Part shown: piece by piece, positions 51,301 through 64,000 of the stretch
Numbering within the stretch: the first letter of the stretch is position 1
How the letters are laid out: every line of letters starts with the position of its first letter
Source: Trichoplax adhaerens
Taxonomy: Eukaryota; Placozoa; Uniplacotomia; Trichoplacea; Trichoplacidae
Direction: 5' to 3'
DNA: 64,000 nt
Assembly (NCBI RefSeq): GCF_000150275.1
Contig: NW_002060943.1
Location: 4,918,008-4,982,007 of the forward strand
The notes under the pieces: model-generated
What the model was told of the DNA's origin: nothing
Databases searched by the model: none
What the model saw: the letters and a program-made list of their open reading frames with translations, nothing else
Program-made: the position numbers and the translations under genes

Positions 51301-54300
51301 ATTGAAGGCCTAGTAAAAACGTATCTAGCCTCAGTAAGATAGATGGCACACTTATACGATCAGTTTCAATTACTAGGCCTCTACACTAACTGACAGAGTG
51401 ACAAGATATATCCTTAGTAAGTATGCAGTGGTTTAACGAAAAGTGTACGTGACCATTCGGAGCAATTGCAGAAATCGGAGCTTGATTATTGCATCAACAC
51501 TGAACTAGATGCATTGCAATTAGTAAGATAGGAAACTTTCCAGTGATAGTTGTTGAAATGAATTAATTAGCTCTAGTAAATGCATCGATGAGTTCAGAAT
51601 CTCCGTCATTGTAATGGAAGTAAATTGGGCGTCATAGAAGCGGCGCCACCTGATTACAAATTATTTAAATTTGGGGGAAAGACGCCAAAGCTATATAATT
51701 TGTGTTTCAATCTTTTAACAATGAGTAATCGTATATCTCAGTAAACAATCTGAATTAGAGAATATAACCTTAAAAGAGTTAAAGACCTTATCATTGTCTG
51801 TCTAATATCTATACTATAGAGAAAAATTTCACGGCAATAATTTGGCAAGTAATTTACCAATTCTTTTGTTATAAGTAGTAATCAATTTTAGCATATCCGC
51901 GTCGTGATTATATTCGAAACAATATCTACTCGAACTATCGTATTGACAATTGTTATATTAACTTATAGATGCATTAATTTTAATGATTCATTAAACATAA
52001 TCCATTCTCAAACGTTAACCTAGTGGAAAGAGCAACGGTAAATATTTACGAAATGAGACTGTTTACTGCGGACAACTTGTTGGTTTCAAACACATAGATT
52101 AATATATAGTCCATGTAATTTCATACAAACGGTAAATATTTATCTGATATATCTTATTCATCAACAACACACTTATTAAGTAATTAATGGGTTGATTGAC
52201 GGCATAATCAAACAATAAAAAATAAATATAATATTCACGTAATTACAAATGAAGGTCCCATCAATTAGCAATGCTAAATTTTTCTTTAGTAATTTACCAA
52301 CTCTACTTCATCAATTTCAATCTTACTGCTTCACATCAGCAAGGAAATAAGAATAACATTTCCTGATCTCCCAAAATGTATGAATATTCACTTCTGCTAG
52401 TCCCTATAAATATTACCGACCGCTTTTCTGGTTTCACTAGCATGGCAATAATATACTGTATAATTTCTATAGAAGGACATCATTAAAGCTCAGTTATTTT
52501 TTATCATTTTCAATAACTTAGCTAAAAAATGATGTAAGTTCCATTATATGTAAATACTGAGTGTCAAAGGCATATTCTCCAATATGAGATACGTTTGCAA
52601 AAGGGCAATAATAAATGGTCTAGTGATAAAATCAAGTAATTTAACTATACAATTTACTCAGATGCAACTGATTAGGTCCTTACTTTAGAGGATATTCATC
52701 TTCAATTTTAAAAAGGTTATCACCACTAATTACGATTGCATCAATACGAAATCGACGATAATTAACGAATATTTAAACTTAAATTGATACATTTGGAATC
52801 TTTCATTCTTTACTTATTCAATAAGTTACTCAGATACTAATGCATCACTTCAACAAGAAAAATTTCTATTAAATAGACATTCTGTACTTCATATTGACCC
52901 CATGAAGATCTTCAGAGGTAAAGTGATTATCCGTTCTAATACATATAATCCTTATATGACAACACATAACAGCTAAACATATTGATAACAAAAATGTCAC
53001 TGCTAGTATCTCAACTACGTTATTAGTGATGCATAACTAATTTTTAACAGCGATGATATTAGTGATTTATTTTAAGCTATTATAGGGCCAAGAGTAGTAA
53101 TAGTACTCCAATTAATAAGTTTAAAACCTGGAATAACTTTTCATTTGAAGTTTAGAAAGAAATATTCCATAAGCTTAAGGTATATTTCTCACTTTAGTAA
53201 CTCTTTTTTCCATCTAAAGACCCGTTATGTGTGCACAATTACGTATGTAAAAGTAATTCATTGACGAACTAAATAAGATATTATCAATGTCAATAAATCC
53301 GTTAAAAGAAGCATTATCATAAAATACAGTACAATAATATTCATTCTTAATCTAGTGATCGCAGTCTCTTAGCCACGGTGGCAAACAAATTTTATTTACT
53401 ATAATTAAGATTATAAACTCGATTAATTATTGCACCGTCATGCACAATTTACCAATCGTAATACAAACGGATAAAATAACAACACTTATTTACGCCAATA
53501 TACATATTTTCGCCATCAGCAATAGCAACAGTGATAGTAAGTAATATTTACGGGGTAATGAATAATTCTATCGATATTGAATTTTCAATATTACAAAAGT
53601 AGAATTGGGATAACATACAATTACTGCATTTAAAATTCAATTATCAGAGTATATTGGCGTCATCAGTACTATGACTAGTTATAACTAATAGAATTCAATT
53701 AAGATCAAAGCATGCATCTACAGCTTTATATACTTATATTTATAATCGAATTAGACTACATTGCTATGTCATAGTGATAAATTTACTTCATACTTTGATT
53801 ATGTAGGTCTCATCGCTTGCCCTACACCATTTTCTGAACACATAGGTATAACAGCCGGACGGTGACCACCTACGATTTGAAAGAGCATTTCGTTTTAAGA
53901 CATAGCTACTTTAACTAAGCACTGTATTTGGTATTATTCATCTAAATCAATTCCAATGCTAACATGGTATGATAGAAATATATCTCAAATTATCAGTTCA
54001 AAATATCTAAGCCTGAGTCATGCGAGATAGGACTCTGCATAAGCTTTGTCAATTGTATAAAATAAAAATTCGATCTTAGTCTTAATATCAATTTTGTTGC
54101 TTATATACTTTAACACTATGATCTATCTGTTTATATAGTTGAATGGGATATGAAAGCTAGTCTGCTTGTAATAAAACTGTACCCTGTTTTATACTATTTG
54201 GCGTAAGCTTTGTATTGGAATTTGGCTAACTTTGAAGATAAAGCATACCGGAGGTTAAGCCGCGCACCGAAGTTACCTAATGAACCAGTTAAAATAAAAA

Positions 54301-55750
54301 GTACTTTATTTACTCTCGTACCGTAGATCCAGTCGTAATAAGAAATATAAAAATCGCATTTACTGACATATTGATCAATTCGATTACTCAAAGATTAAAA
54401 AATATAGATTGCGCTACACAATTTCCTTATTTTCTCTACCAAATCAAGCCTGCTAATTAAATTATTAATCTGATATCTTAGTTACTAACTGTTTCGAATA
54501 ATTAACCACTGATAAACCATCTCCTTTTAAGAGCACTTTATATCAACATCAACACCTTTACGGCGCCAGTTAGTTAACATGACCCCGTAATTATTAAAAC
54601 AATATTTGTAAAAATTCTTTAGTAATACTTAAGCTAAGAAACTAAATGAAAGGGTTATATAAATGATAGGGCAAGCATAGGCGCTAAAAACATGTTATTG
54701 ATGAATAAAGTGAGTAAGTTAGTATGTCCAATGTAATTAATGTTCATTATTAGGAAATTAGAAATAGTATATGACGGGATACTTCTGATAAATATTTAAT
54801 GTCCAAGGAGAATACTATTGGACAAATTAATGTACATACAAGTAATCAAAAACAAATGTATCAATTTTTACATAGCTTTTGAATCCAACTAGGTGAATCT
54901 ACAACGCAAAAATTGAATTACAACGCGCGTCATAAATATAATAGACCAGTGATAACATGAACATTGCTTGCATGATTTAGTAATGGGTATTTAATCCAGC
55001 GTATAATAATCTACAAACAATAGTCTTACTAAGGAGAAAATTGAGATCGATAACAAAATGAATGGTATAGCAAGTTCGCTTGTGATTAGTAATTCTTTTA
55101 GCTATCACTTTCAGCTGCGAAACTAGCAAAATAATGTACTGTATCTCAATGAATTACTTCCTATTTGTATGACCAGCAAACGAATTCATCGATCCATGAA
55201 GAATATGTACAAGAACATGGGTACTTTTTATTTTATTTTCGGTCAATTCCAGGTTATTAAGACAGTCATTGATAGACAATAATTATGTGGGCTAAAAATG
55301 CGTAGTCTTATTATGAATCAATTGTATTATATTGAAAAAATTCATTGCTAATTTATGATTCAGACTTTACGTCTACGTTCATACCATATAGTCCTTATTT
55401 TTAAATTAATTATTCATATGATGACGATCAAAATATGCAGAATATAATTTTGTTAACCATTTTAGGAATTAGCATTCAGAGACATTTATATCTGTATTTA
55501 TTAAATCCTCAAATGAGTCCATTGTATCTTAATTATCCTAACTATAGGTCAGTAAGCAATAGAGCTAAAAACAGAAATTCCTTATAATGAGTCATACCAC
55601 CTCCAAATTCAATAAATAACTTCGTTTATTTCTACCTATGCTCATATAAAGAAGTAAGTAAATTGATTACTAGATAGAGAGAAGAGTTAATTTATTCCTC
55701 TTAAATTCAATTCGTTGATTAAGACGTTGAGTTAAATTGCCTTTCAATTT
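48321..55750. other. Intergenic DNA upstream of the intronless GPCR
   Basis: No gene recognised over more than 7 kb. A 65-codon open frame at 54194-54391 (minus) is unremarkable. A 10-bp inverted repeat lies at 51307-51379. Confidence 0.4.
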
Positions 55751-55794
55751 ATCAAAACCAAAAGAAAATATATTCTTTATAAGAAACTACCGCC

Positions 55795-56796
55795 ATGAAT
55801 GCTCCCGTCGTTAATACATCTAACACAACAAATAATGTATGGTACTACTTTTCTAGAACATTTTATTCTTCATCAGTATTGGCGATTGGTACCACTATTG
55901 GATTTACTGGTTTACTAACAAATTCAATCTTGCTTGTTACAATCTTGATGGTTAGAAAATTAAGAAAGTCAAGTAGAACCCTTACAAGCTTATCTTTATG
56001 TGGCATCCTGTTTGCAGCTGTTTTTATTTTACCTATACATCTATTACCACCACAACAATCTATGGCATACCTCGTTAACTACGACTTACTAGGTGCACGC
56101 TGTGGTGTATTGCTATTAATAAATATCAATTTACACCAGTGTGTACTAGGAATAGAACGATGGTTGGCTGTGGCCTCGCCATTACGCTATCGCAGATATA
56201 GAAAGAGCAAATTAGTGAATTTTACTTGCATACTCTTATGGGTTACTTCTTTAATATTAACACATTTACCACTAGCCTTTCGTTGCATTATGACCACAAC
56301 TGCTTCTATTTCAGCCTTAGCTGCATCTAATGAATTGCGAGTAAAAGCTAGACGAATTGAAAAAATAAGCTTTCAAGTTATTCTATCAAGCACTTACCTA
56401 ATGCTTTTAATTATTATGGTCTCGTCTTATTGCTCTACTCTAGCCAGTGTCAACTCTTCTCGCAGGAAAAACTTGTTCGTATGTTCTAAACCGAAACCGA
56501 AACATATGTCTTCCGCTAAAGCTATCCGTCAAATGACTATTGTAACTGGCACTTTTTTAATACTTTGTTCGCCTGCATTAACTATTATTATGTCTCCAAT
56601 GCTAGGTAGTACCCATATTTCAAATTATACTTTCACTGTTATTTCATTTTACTTCCTGGTTTCTTATCCCTCTGCCTACCCTATTTTGTATTGTTATTAC
56701 GGTAGAAATATTAAGAAAGAACTTCAAACAGCGGCAATGACCCGTAGCATTCGATCATTTAACGATAGTAAAATTCGCGATAGAACAACATCCTAA
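55795..56796 (+). CDS. Intronless class A (rhodopsin-like) GPCR, divergent orphan
   Basis: A 333-residue single-exon receptor. The ATG sits in a good context (ACCGCCATGA), with an in-frame TAA 15 bases upstream, so the start is well supported. The short N-terminus holds NTS and NTT sites for N-glycosylation. Seven hydrophobic segments are seen: TM1 about 25-52 with GLLTNS, TM2 about 60-85, TM3 about 101-126 ending GIERWLAVASPLRY, TM4, TM5, TM6 with LCSP where CWxP is usual, and TM7 ending YPILYCYYG where NPxxY is usual. DRY is replaced by ERW. The third intracellular loop and C-tail are basic. Ligand and coupling cannot be told from the sequence. The altered TM6/TM7 switches could mean a biased or lineage-specific receptor. 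It shows no close likeness to the LGR-type helices of the large gene. Confidence 0.92.
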   Translation: MNAPVVNTSNTTNNVWYYFSRTFYSSSVLAIGTTIGFTGLLTNSILLVTILMVRKLRKSSRTLTSLSLCGILFAAVFILPIHLLPPQQSMAYLVNYDLLGARCGVLLLININLHQCVLGIERWLAVASPLRYRRYRKSKLVNFTCILLWVTSLILTHLPLAFRCIMTTTASISALAASNELRVKARRIEKISFQVILSSTYLMLLIIMVSSYCSTLASVNSSRRKNLFVCSKPKPKHMSSAKAIRQMTIVTGTFLILCSPALTIIMSPMLGSTHISNYTFTVISFYFLVSYPSAYPILYCYYGRNIKKELQTAAMTRSIRSFNDSKIRDRTTS

Positions 56797-56934
56797 ATTT
56801 CAATTAAAATATGTACTGAAACGAATTACATAATATAAGACAAAACATGTAAATCTCATCCATGATTAACATTGTTTATCATTGTTGATGTCTTGTATAT
56901 AGATAATCCAATATTTTTTGTATATCAAACTGCA

Positions 56935-56940
56935 AATAAA
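56935..56940 (+). terminator. Candidate polyadenylation signal of the intronless GPCR
   Basis: AATAAA about 140 bases after the stop codon, followed by an A-run. The position suits a short 3' UTR; the motif alone is weak evidence here. Confidence 0.4.
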
Positions 56941-58218
56941 AAAATCAATTACAAAACCATTTTAATTTTTCTGCTTCAGTAATTGAACTTAATGCCAAAA
57001 TATTTGAATATAATTATATTTCTAAACAAAGTTTCAACAACCATTCAGCAAAAACTCATTGCGCTTCCAGTTATACCTAATGCAAATACTAGATTAGATA
57101 CACGCATGCAAAGATAGTATTAGTTTAATTTTTACATTACAAATACAGCATGATATTGCTGATTTTCTAAAGTACTTTAATACGTTAAATGCATAAATTT
57201 ATGTAAATTACTACAATGAGTGTACATACCCTGTACGAAAGATAGCTGACTGACAGCGTCGATTATCAAGATCGCATTTTAATATGTCGGTATTGTTGTA
57301 TCGAAAGCATCATATCAAGAATGACTCAATTTATCAAAGCAAGCTACATTTAATCTTTAAGACCATAAGATTAGATAATATATATGTAATGTATATAAAT
57401 TAGTTGTAATAATATTATCTGCATCCTAAAATTGTTATTTAAGCAATAGACAGCTATAACCTGCTAAAATCATTTTACTGTGAATTACTAGTAAGTCAAA
57501 TGCATCGATCACAACACCGTTCTATCATCATATCAAGCTAATTAATAAATTTACCTGGATTACAGAGCATACAACTTAATACGTAAACATGAACGATATA
57601 ATATAAATAGCAATTGAATTCCTTGTGAAGAAAAAACATATTTACAACTATTAGGCTTTCAGACTTACCGGCATATTAGTGATAACAAGGATATATTTCG
57701 ACGTAATCCCTGTCTCACAATGATTTTAGTCCAATTTTATCTTCATTTAAATTATGATTGTCTTCTACTAATACCGAATTATCACATAACAAATTAATTA
57801 ATTAATCTAGATTGTATCTATGTTTAGCTATTAGTCAATACAAGATGAATTTTATTACAGTAGCGGTATACATTAGCAATTTAATTCTTTAATAAAATCG
57901 GAAACGAAGATCAATACCTTGCCAATAAAGCGATCTTTCATTCTATTCAGCAGGCTTGAATTTAATTAAAGAACCTTTATTTCTATTTATTTACTTGTGT
58001 TATTTAAATTAATGTAACTTAGCATGTAGTTATTTCACTGAGTAGCCGTACCATTTTAAAACTACTGAAACTGTTGATAATTTTAAACATTATCTTTATC
58101 ATGGAAAGAAATAAATAAACAGACGACGCCTATATTAAATTCTGGTAACAGTCTTTAAAACATACCGATATTGCCTATTCGTTTGTGCTTTGTACAAGCC
58201 TTTCAATTTATAAACAAG
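56941..58218. other. Intergenic DNA
   Basis: AT-rich spacer between the GPCR and LTR C3. Nothing recognised. Confidence 0.45.
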
Positions 58219-58844
58219 TCTTAAAACAGCTTTGCAACAAGATAACGTAATGTACGATCAATAAGTCAATTCCTTGAACCACGCATCTAGGAACGATATC
58301 TGCACTATCACAAACACTTTTGCTCTACTAGTAGACTACACAAAGACTTAGACGCTTCGTATTTTACGTTAAACTCTAACTTTATGAATCCACTTTATTA
58401 CACGATATACTGCATTTATATACTATTCCTCAATAGTTTATGAGCATAGTTAATACAATTAACATTAGAATCATTTACTGAATTAGATATTAATTTTAGC
58501 TACTGCTCCCTTAATGCAGACAACAGCATTTACGAACATAGACATCTGATGACTAATACAGAATAGTCAGATTACGATATGTCCTATCACGGAACATTTC
58601 TACGATAATTTACAATTTATCATAACTAAGTTACAATCACAATGAGTCGAACTGTAAGTAGATGATTTGCATTCCCTATTATAACTATTAATTCAGTATG
58701 TGTACATGTGTCATTATCATAAAAAGTCAGTGCTACATTAAAACACAGTATATCCAAATTAGAAGTTAACTAATTAAGGATAGTCTAACAGAATTATCCT
58801 AACATAGATATTTCTACTCTAATGCAGTATACAACACTGTCACA
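58219..58844 (-). mobile_element. Solo LTR, family C copy 3
   Basis: About 626 bp and close to copy 2 over its whole length. It starts TCTTAAAACAGC (probably from TGTTAAAACAGC) and ends CTGTCACA. Target duplication not recognisable. Confidence 0.72.
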
Positions 58845-60283
58845 GAACATAATATACAAATATCACCAGCTGGAAAAAAACCGTTGCTAAGCATATTGAG
58901 GTAGTAGCTTTTGGAATAAATAATTTTTAACAGCTTTCAATTTTAAAGGTCTAGGAAGTAGCGTAGCTCCAAGCTATTACATCAAACTTCAACTAAGAAC
59001 AAACCATCATATAAGCCTAAAGCATTCCGTAAATCATTTACAAAAGTAGCTTTAACAAATTAGACTATAAAGTAAAATAATTTTTGCAAGACAGATTATA
59101 TTTATATATATTTATTTAATCCTTACAATATCAAATCGCTAAGTAAATCTGTTATTACAAAAGCCCTCTTAAAACTCAAACTGTTGCTCCTTTCATAAAA
59201 TCAACAGCATTCAATATGACATTTTACTATGTTTAATAGGCTACTGACCAGTATGGTTACGATAGCTCTAGCATTTACTAATTGTAACTACAGGAAAAAA
59301 GTGTATAGCCGTAATTTACGAAGTTAATATCAGAAGATCTTCAACTGTAGTGTAGTATGCCGTATTTGTAGAAGCATCATGCTATTAATTCAGCAATAGT
59401 TCAGAAATAGAACTTCTAATGAAGATACGCACATACATGCATACATATGACTGTAATCAGAAATACTACATTTATAGAAAACTAGTATCGAAATACTAAA
59501 TCGCAGTAGACATCATTAAAAAAAAGATAGCCTAAGCTATAGATCAAAGCGTACAAATTTCACCTGCATAATGTATGCATGCGATCAGGTTTCATAGCGG
59601 ATGATAAATATCGAATGTCATTTACACGTTTGCTGTCGTTGAATATTTTAGCATTTTAGAAAGCTGAATAGCTTTACATTATTTATGCATTGCTACACAA
59701 TTAACACTAGGCCAAATAAGTAGACATTAGCGCACTTAGAATTTCTTATAGCAATTTTAATGAGATATAAACCTCAAAACGCTCTTTAGCATTTAAGGCA
59801 ACAGTATTGCAAACTGGGATGTTATCGAACATCAATTTATATAATTTTTAAAGCTCTATGAACTTATTCGTAATTTTCAAAGTCAATATAACACATGCAA
59901 GCACCACAGAAATTGTAGGATCATACCAGATACTGTAAATAAAATTACGCCATGAGGATATGTAATCGTTTACGATTTTTCACCAGTAATGGTATCCTGC
60001 GATTTTATCATCTATGAAAACCGTAAGAATTTCGGAACCGAATTTAATCTATTATTTTTCTTTTCTAACCAAGGCTTTGAAAGTCAAGATTACAAGTAAA
60101 ACAATTGGTCCCTCTGAAAATATGCGTAATAATTGCTAAAACATGGAATTGCACATACTTAGAAGCCAAGTAATCTACAATTCCGGAATTAATAATGTTG
60201 AAGACAGTCTACTACTCAAATTAAACTGCTACAGTTTATTTGTAGAGCATAACTCCTCACATTTATACCAAAAGTTAGCATTT
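58845..60283. other. Intergenic DNA between LTRs C3 and C4
   Basis: The two LTRs share orientation and are 1.4 kb apart, but the spacer shows no retroelement coding sequence and C4 has its own target duplication. Nothing else recognised. Confidence 0.45.
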
Positions 60284-60288
60284 ATGTC

Positions 60289-60920
60289 TGTTAAAAAACG
60301 GCTTTGCAACAAGATAACGTAATGCACGATCAGTCGAATCCCTGAACCACGTATCAGTGAGCAGTATCTACTCTTTCAGGAACTCTTTTCCTATACTAGT
60401 AGACCACAAAAAGACTTAGACGCCTCATACCTTACAATAAACGCTGATCATAAGAACTAACTTTATTATACGATTTATCGCATTTACATACTCTTTTACA
60501 ATAGCAAAGACATCCTAGTCAGTAATATTAACGTTGAAACCAGATAATGAATCAAAAGCTAATTTTGTCTACTGCTACCTAATGAATACAACAGTATTTA
60601 CGAACATAGACATCGAATTACTAATACAGAATTGTCAGATTACAATATGTCCTATCACGGAACATTTCTACGATAATCTACAATCTACCATAAGTAAATT
60701 ACAATCACAGTGATTTGAATTGTAAGAAGATAATTCTCAATTCCCTAATTAAACTACTAATTTCAGTAGGCTGTATATATCACCATAAAAGCTAGTGCTA
60801 TATATAAATATCACATATCTACATTAGAAACTCTTCATAAAAGGGTATATCAACAAAATTATCCTAACATAGATGTTTCTACTATAATTTCGATATTACA
60901 GTGTGTATAGCACTGTAACA
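60289..60920 (-). mobile_element. Solo LTR, family C copy 4
   Basis: 632 bp from TGTTAAAA to CTGTAACA, flanked by ATGTC (60284-60288) and ACGTC (60921-60925), a 5-bp duplication with one change. This copy defines the family ends best. AATAAA lies on the minus strand. Confidence 0.78.
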
Positions 60921-60925
60921 ACGTC

Positions 60926-62110
60926 TTCTACAATTGATAGAAGCAATCGGTTACAGAAATTTTATAATTTGGAAGCATAAAACATCCTACGGGTATGTTG
61001 TTTATCAATCAGATACAACTGAATAAACTCCACAGATGTCAAATACTTAGTAACACACACTTTAGCATAAATACTAACGTTTAAGTGTAAATTTCGTACC
61101 TAAAGATAGCTCTTGAGCTAGGCTATATAAGAATCTGTATTTTAAAAGTACTATTTAGCTTGATTGCGTGTGATATACTGTTCCCTACGTATCTCAGTGT
61201 TGTTTTTATTGATAGTGCCGCAATTAGATTTAAGATTGCATTTAAATATAATATTTCCCTAGCCTATTGAAGTTCATTTATAGTCTGCTTTAAACCAGAC
61301 ATCGAAACTCTGGAGTGCTCTAGAGCTGTTTTATGAACATCTATTACCTGATTTCAAGTTTAAGCTAGTTTTTTATAGGCGAAGAAACATTGCAGTCAAG
61401 CTATCTAGAAGTTATTAGCAAAGATATCCATCAAGAATGTAACAGCGTCGACTTTACTAAGCCTGAATACTTGAAAATTAATTCACCGATACTTGAGAGA
61501 AGATAATTCCGTTTTAAATATCTGTATTAAGCAATACTTTAATGCCCTTAAATATATAAAATTTCATTACTCTCTCTTATCGCAAAATAGCCCTTATAAA
61601 GTCGTATAAATGCATTGCCTTCTGGTTGGTTTCAGTAATCTACTGTAGTTTGATCATTTGATGATCTTAATGCATACTACATAAATTATACGCTGAGACT
61701 AGATTTAATGGAGATTCAATTTGTAATGTATCGCATAAGCTGTTGCCTTTAATTGAATAATGAGCTCAAACTCAGACTTAGATTTACGTGGTTTCCAACA
61801 AATGTAAAACTGTAATAAAAGAGATATCCGATACACATTTTAGAAATAAAGCTCTAGCTGTCATACACTATGGGAGATATTGAGCTTCATATAAAATTAA
61901 AGTAGACTTGAGCCGTCTATTGAAAAAATTTTTATACTCGTTCTATCAATACGTTTAGAATAGCAATTGGAATGCGTTAGTTTAAGTGGATACTAACTTT
62001 TTATATAATTATTTATTTACGAAATAGGTCGTAATATTCTCACGACGAAAGATTGGTGTTCTATGGCTAATGAAGCATCGTTTATAAAATGAAAGGAATC
62101 ATGGCAATAC
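60926..62110. other. Intergenic DNA
   Basis: AT-rich spacer between LTRs C4 and E. Nothing recognised. Confidence 0.45.
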
Positions 62111-62115
62111 AAGAT

Positions 62116-62469
62116 TGTTACACTTTGTTGTCTATCGTAACAATAATTTAATAGTCCAGTAGGGCTTGAGTACTGAACAATCACGAGTCCAATATAGCTT
62201 AAGTACCGAACTAACTTTATTATGCGTTAGGAGCCGTTATGTATAAGAGACAATTACCAGTAATGTGCAATAACGGACATACCATGAATGTTAACGACAA
62301 TCTTATCTTATTCATAATAAGATAACAACTTATTTTCTTAGATATGCTATCTAGGACTTAATCGTCATCATTACAGAACAACTGCAGAAATATACTGAAT
62401 AAACAGGCTTATTCAATATGATAGATCTTATCGATACTATGTCTACAACGACTGTATTATTTCGTAACA
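62116..62469 (-). mobile_element. Solo LTR, family E
   Basis: A 354-bp element from TGTTACAC to TCGTAACA, with perfect AAGAT duplications (62111-62115, 62470-62474). An AATAAAG lies on the minus strand, so the LTR probably reads that way. Only copy seen in the window. Confidence 0.72.
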
Positions 62470-62474
62470 AAGAT

Positions 62475-63950
62475 GCAGCGCAATAGAAAAGTTTCTTAGC
62501 TTAAAAATTATCCAGTAACAAAACACCAATCAAAACTTTCAGTTCCGTTCTCAGCGTTTAAATATTGATCGCACATTTATGTATTATTAATCGCTGCATT
62601 AAATTTTCTTTCATAGTTATCAAGATAAAATGCAATTAATGGCATGATAGTATCCAGCAAGGCGATTTACTACGATAAAAGCAAATAACAGAAAAGACTA
62701 AGAATATAAGCAGGTAGGTAACTTATACAAGCTAATAACAGCCAACACTTCATCCTATCTCGATAGGTTCTACTCTTTAACTAAATCACACTGGATTGCA
62801 CCGTATCAAATATCAGCAGCGGCATCTCATCCATTAAGTACATTTTTCATCTCCTACAAAGTAGATAAAATAATTTCTGAGCTTTAAATCACATTTAGTG
62901 ATATAATACACTCCCAATTTCAGAACCATCCTAACTCAAACATCGAAAAACTGTAATTAAAATACTTTTCTGCCTTATAGTATCATAGCAACATCCCATA
63001 TACTATATGTTATATCTGCAATTACCATCATTTGTAATATAAAATAATTGTTAATTCACACTGCAATCAAACTTAAACTACCTCCAAGAAACATAGCAAT
63101 TTCTCTTATTTAAATTAATCATTAACTTCTTGCTATTCTGAAAAAAATTAATGTAATACACAAGCTAGCACCTCCTCGATACCATTACGTTCCCGAATTT
63201 ATTACGATCATTTAAAATTTAAATCCAGATAATCGTATATTTGATCTCCCAACTAATAAAACGACATATCATGAAGACAGCAATTTTTGTACATATATAA
63301 TAGCAGATAGTATTTAAACGTACCCTTGATGTCTACCGTAATCATTGTAAGGAGTTGATAGCTGCTGAATAGACAGGTTTTTTTGATAAAAGCACTGTAG
63401 AATATTAAGTAATATCCCATAATTTAACGTGTCATTGGATTATATTATGGCTTATATGAGTGAATAGGTTGACGGAAAAGACAAACAGAATTTAAATATA
63501 ATATCAATAAGAAACTGCAACTACATGCTGGATACTCATTGATGCAGAACAACTCGACTAATAATGCAACTTTTATCGTTTAATGCCCCTTTCATCCAGG
63601 AAGACGATCGATAAAAACAAAGTAAAGTGTTTTGAGTTTCATAATATTTACTATTGTAAAACCCATCAGGATCTTGGCTTACTTTTTGCTCCTCATCCAT
63701 AAATGAATAGTTACTATTAATAATTTATACACCAAAATATTACTGAACTTATATCCTTAATAGAAAACGAATCAATATCTATAAGAAACTGCGTTCATAA
63801 TATTAATCGTATAAACACATTTAGTGCGAATATTTTTCTTAAGTATTCCAATTATTTTGCTTAAAATCTCCCATGTTGTCAGTTAAGCAATTCAGTAAAG
63901 TTTTTGAAACTATATTTGTTAATGATAAACTCAAAATTAAAGAAACGTTA
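62475..63950. other. Intergenic DNA
   Basis: AT-rich sequence up to the terminal repeat copy. Nothing recognised. Confidence 0.45.
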
Positions 63951-64000
63951 TGTAATAGCTTCCACTATTACGCTAGGTCCTAAGTTTATGTCTTACGTAG
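63951..64000 (+). repeat. Copy of the 2.4-kb repeat, cut by the window end
   Basis: Matches 2379-2427 with few changes and one added base. It runs off the window, so a longer element may continue. Confidence 0.45.

Overview
The window is very AT-rich and carries spliced genes with GT-AG introns, so it is nuclear DNA from an invertebrate animal. A relaxin-receptor-type LDLa-LRR-7TM gene, an intronless rhodopsin-like GPCR with divergent motifs and short AT-rich introns would suit an early-branching, placozoan-like or cnidarian-like animal. That placement is inference; nothing here fixes the species.

The dominant feature is one minus-strand gene running from about 35.6 kb down to 14.3 kb. Joining splice sites by eye gives a signal-peptide exon (35521-35575), an LDL-receptor class A exon (32708-32848), an LRR N-cap exon (31730-31838), 45 separate LRR exons (31642 down to 18484), and a terminal exon with the LRR C-cap/hinge, seven-helix domain and cytoplasmic tail (14314-15619). 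All 49 exons join in one open frame of 4845 nt, or 1614 residues. Every LRR exon is 66-75 bp, 40 of them exactly 72 bp, and all have phase-2 borders. The domain order is that of RXFP1/2-type (type C) LGRs. I recall about 10 LRRs in vertebrate RXFPs and about 17 in LGR4-6, so this array is far larger. Eroded exon-like relics lie between the good exons, which suggests continuing gain and loss of repeats.

A second gene, 55795-56796 on the plus strand, is an intronless 333-residue class A GPCR with altered DRY, CWxP and NPxxY motifs.

Most of the rest is AT-rich intergenic DNA seeded with solitary LTRs. Five ~550 bp copies of one family (A) each carry a perfect 5-bp target-site duplication. Four near-complete or interrupted copies and one fragment of a ~627 bp family (C) are present. 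Family B has two members, one inserted inside a C copy. Two further single LTRs (D and E) have 4- and 5-bp duplications. No internal retroelement genes were recognised. Three introns of the giant receptor gene carry LTRs; one ends 10 bp from a 5' splice site, in sense orientation, with its own AATAAA.

Layout: 0-14 kb intergenic, with LTR A1, LTR B2 and weak coding-like patches at 7.2-8.5 kb; 14.3-35.6 kb giant receptor; 35.6-48.2 kb intergenic with LTRs C2, A3, A4, C5 and A5; 48-55.8 kb featureless apart from short repeats; 55.8-56.8 kb GPCR; 56.8-64 kb intergenic with C3, C4 and E.
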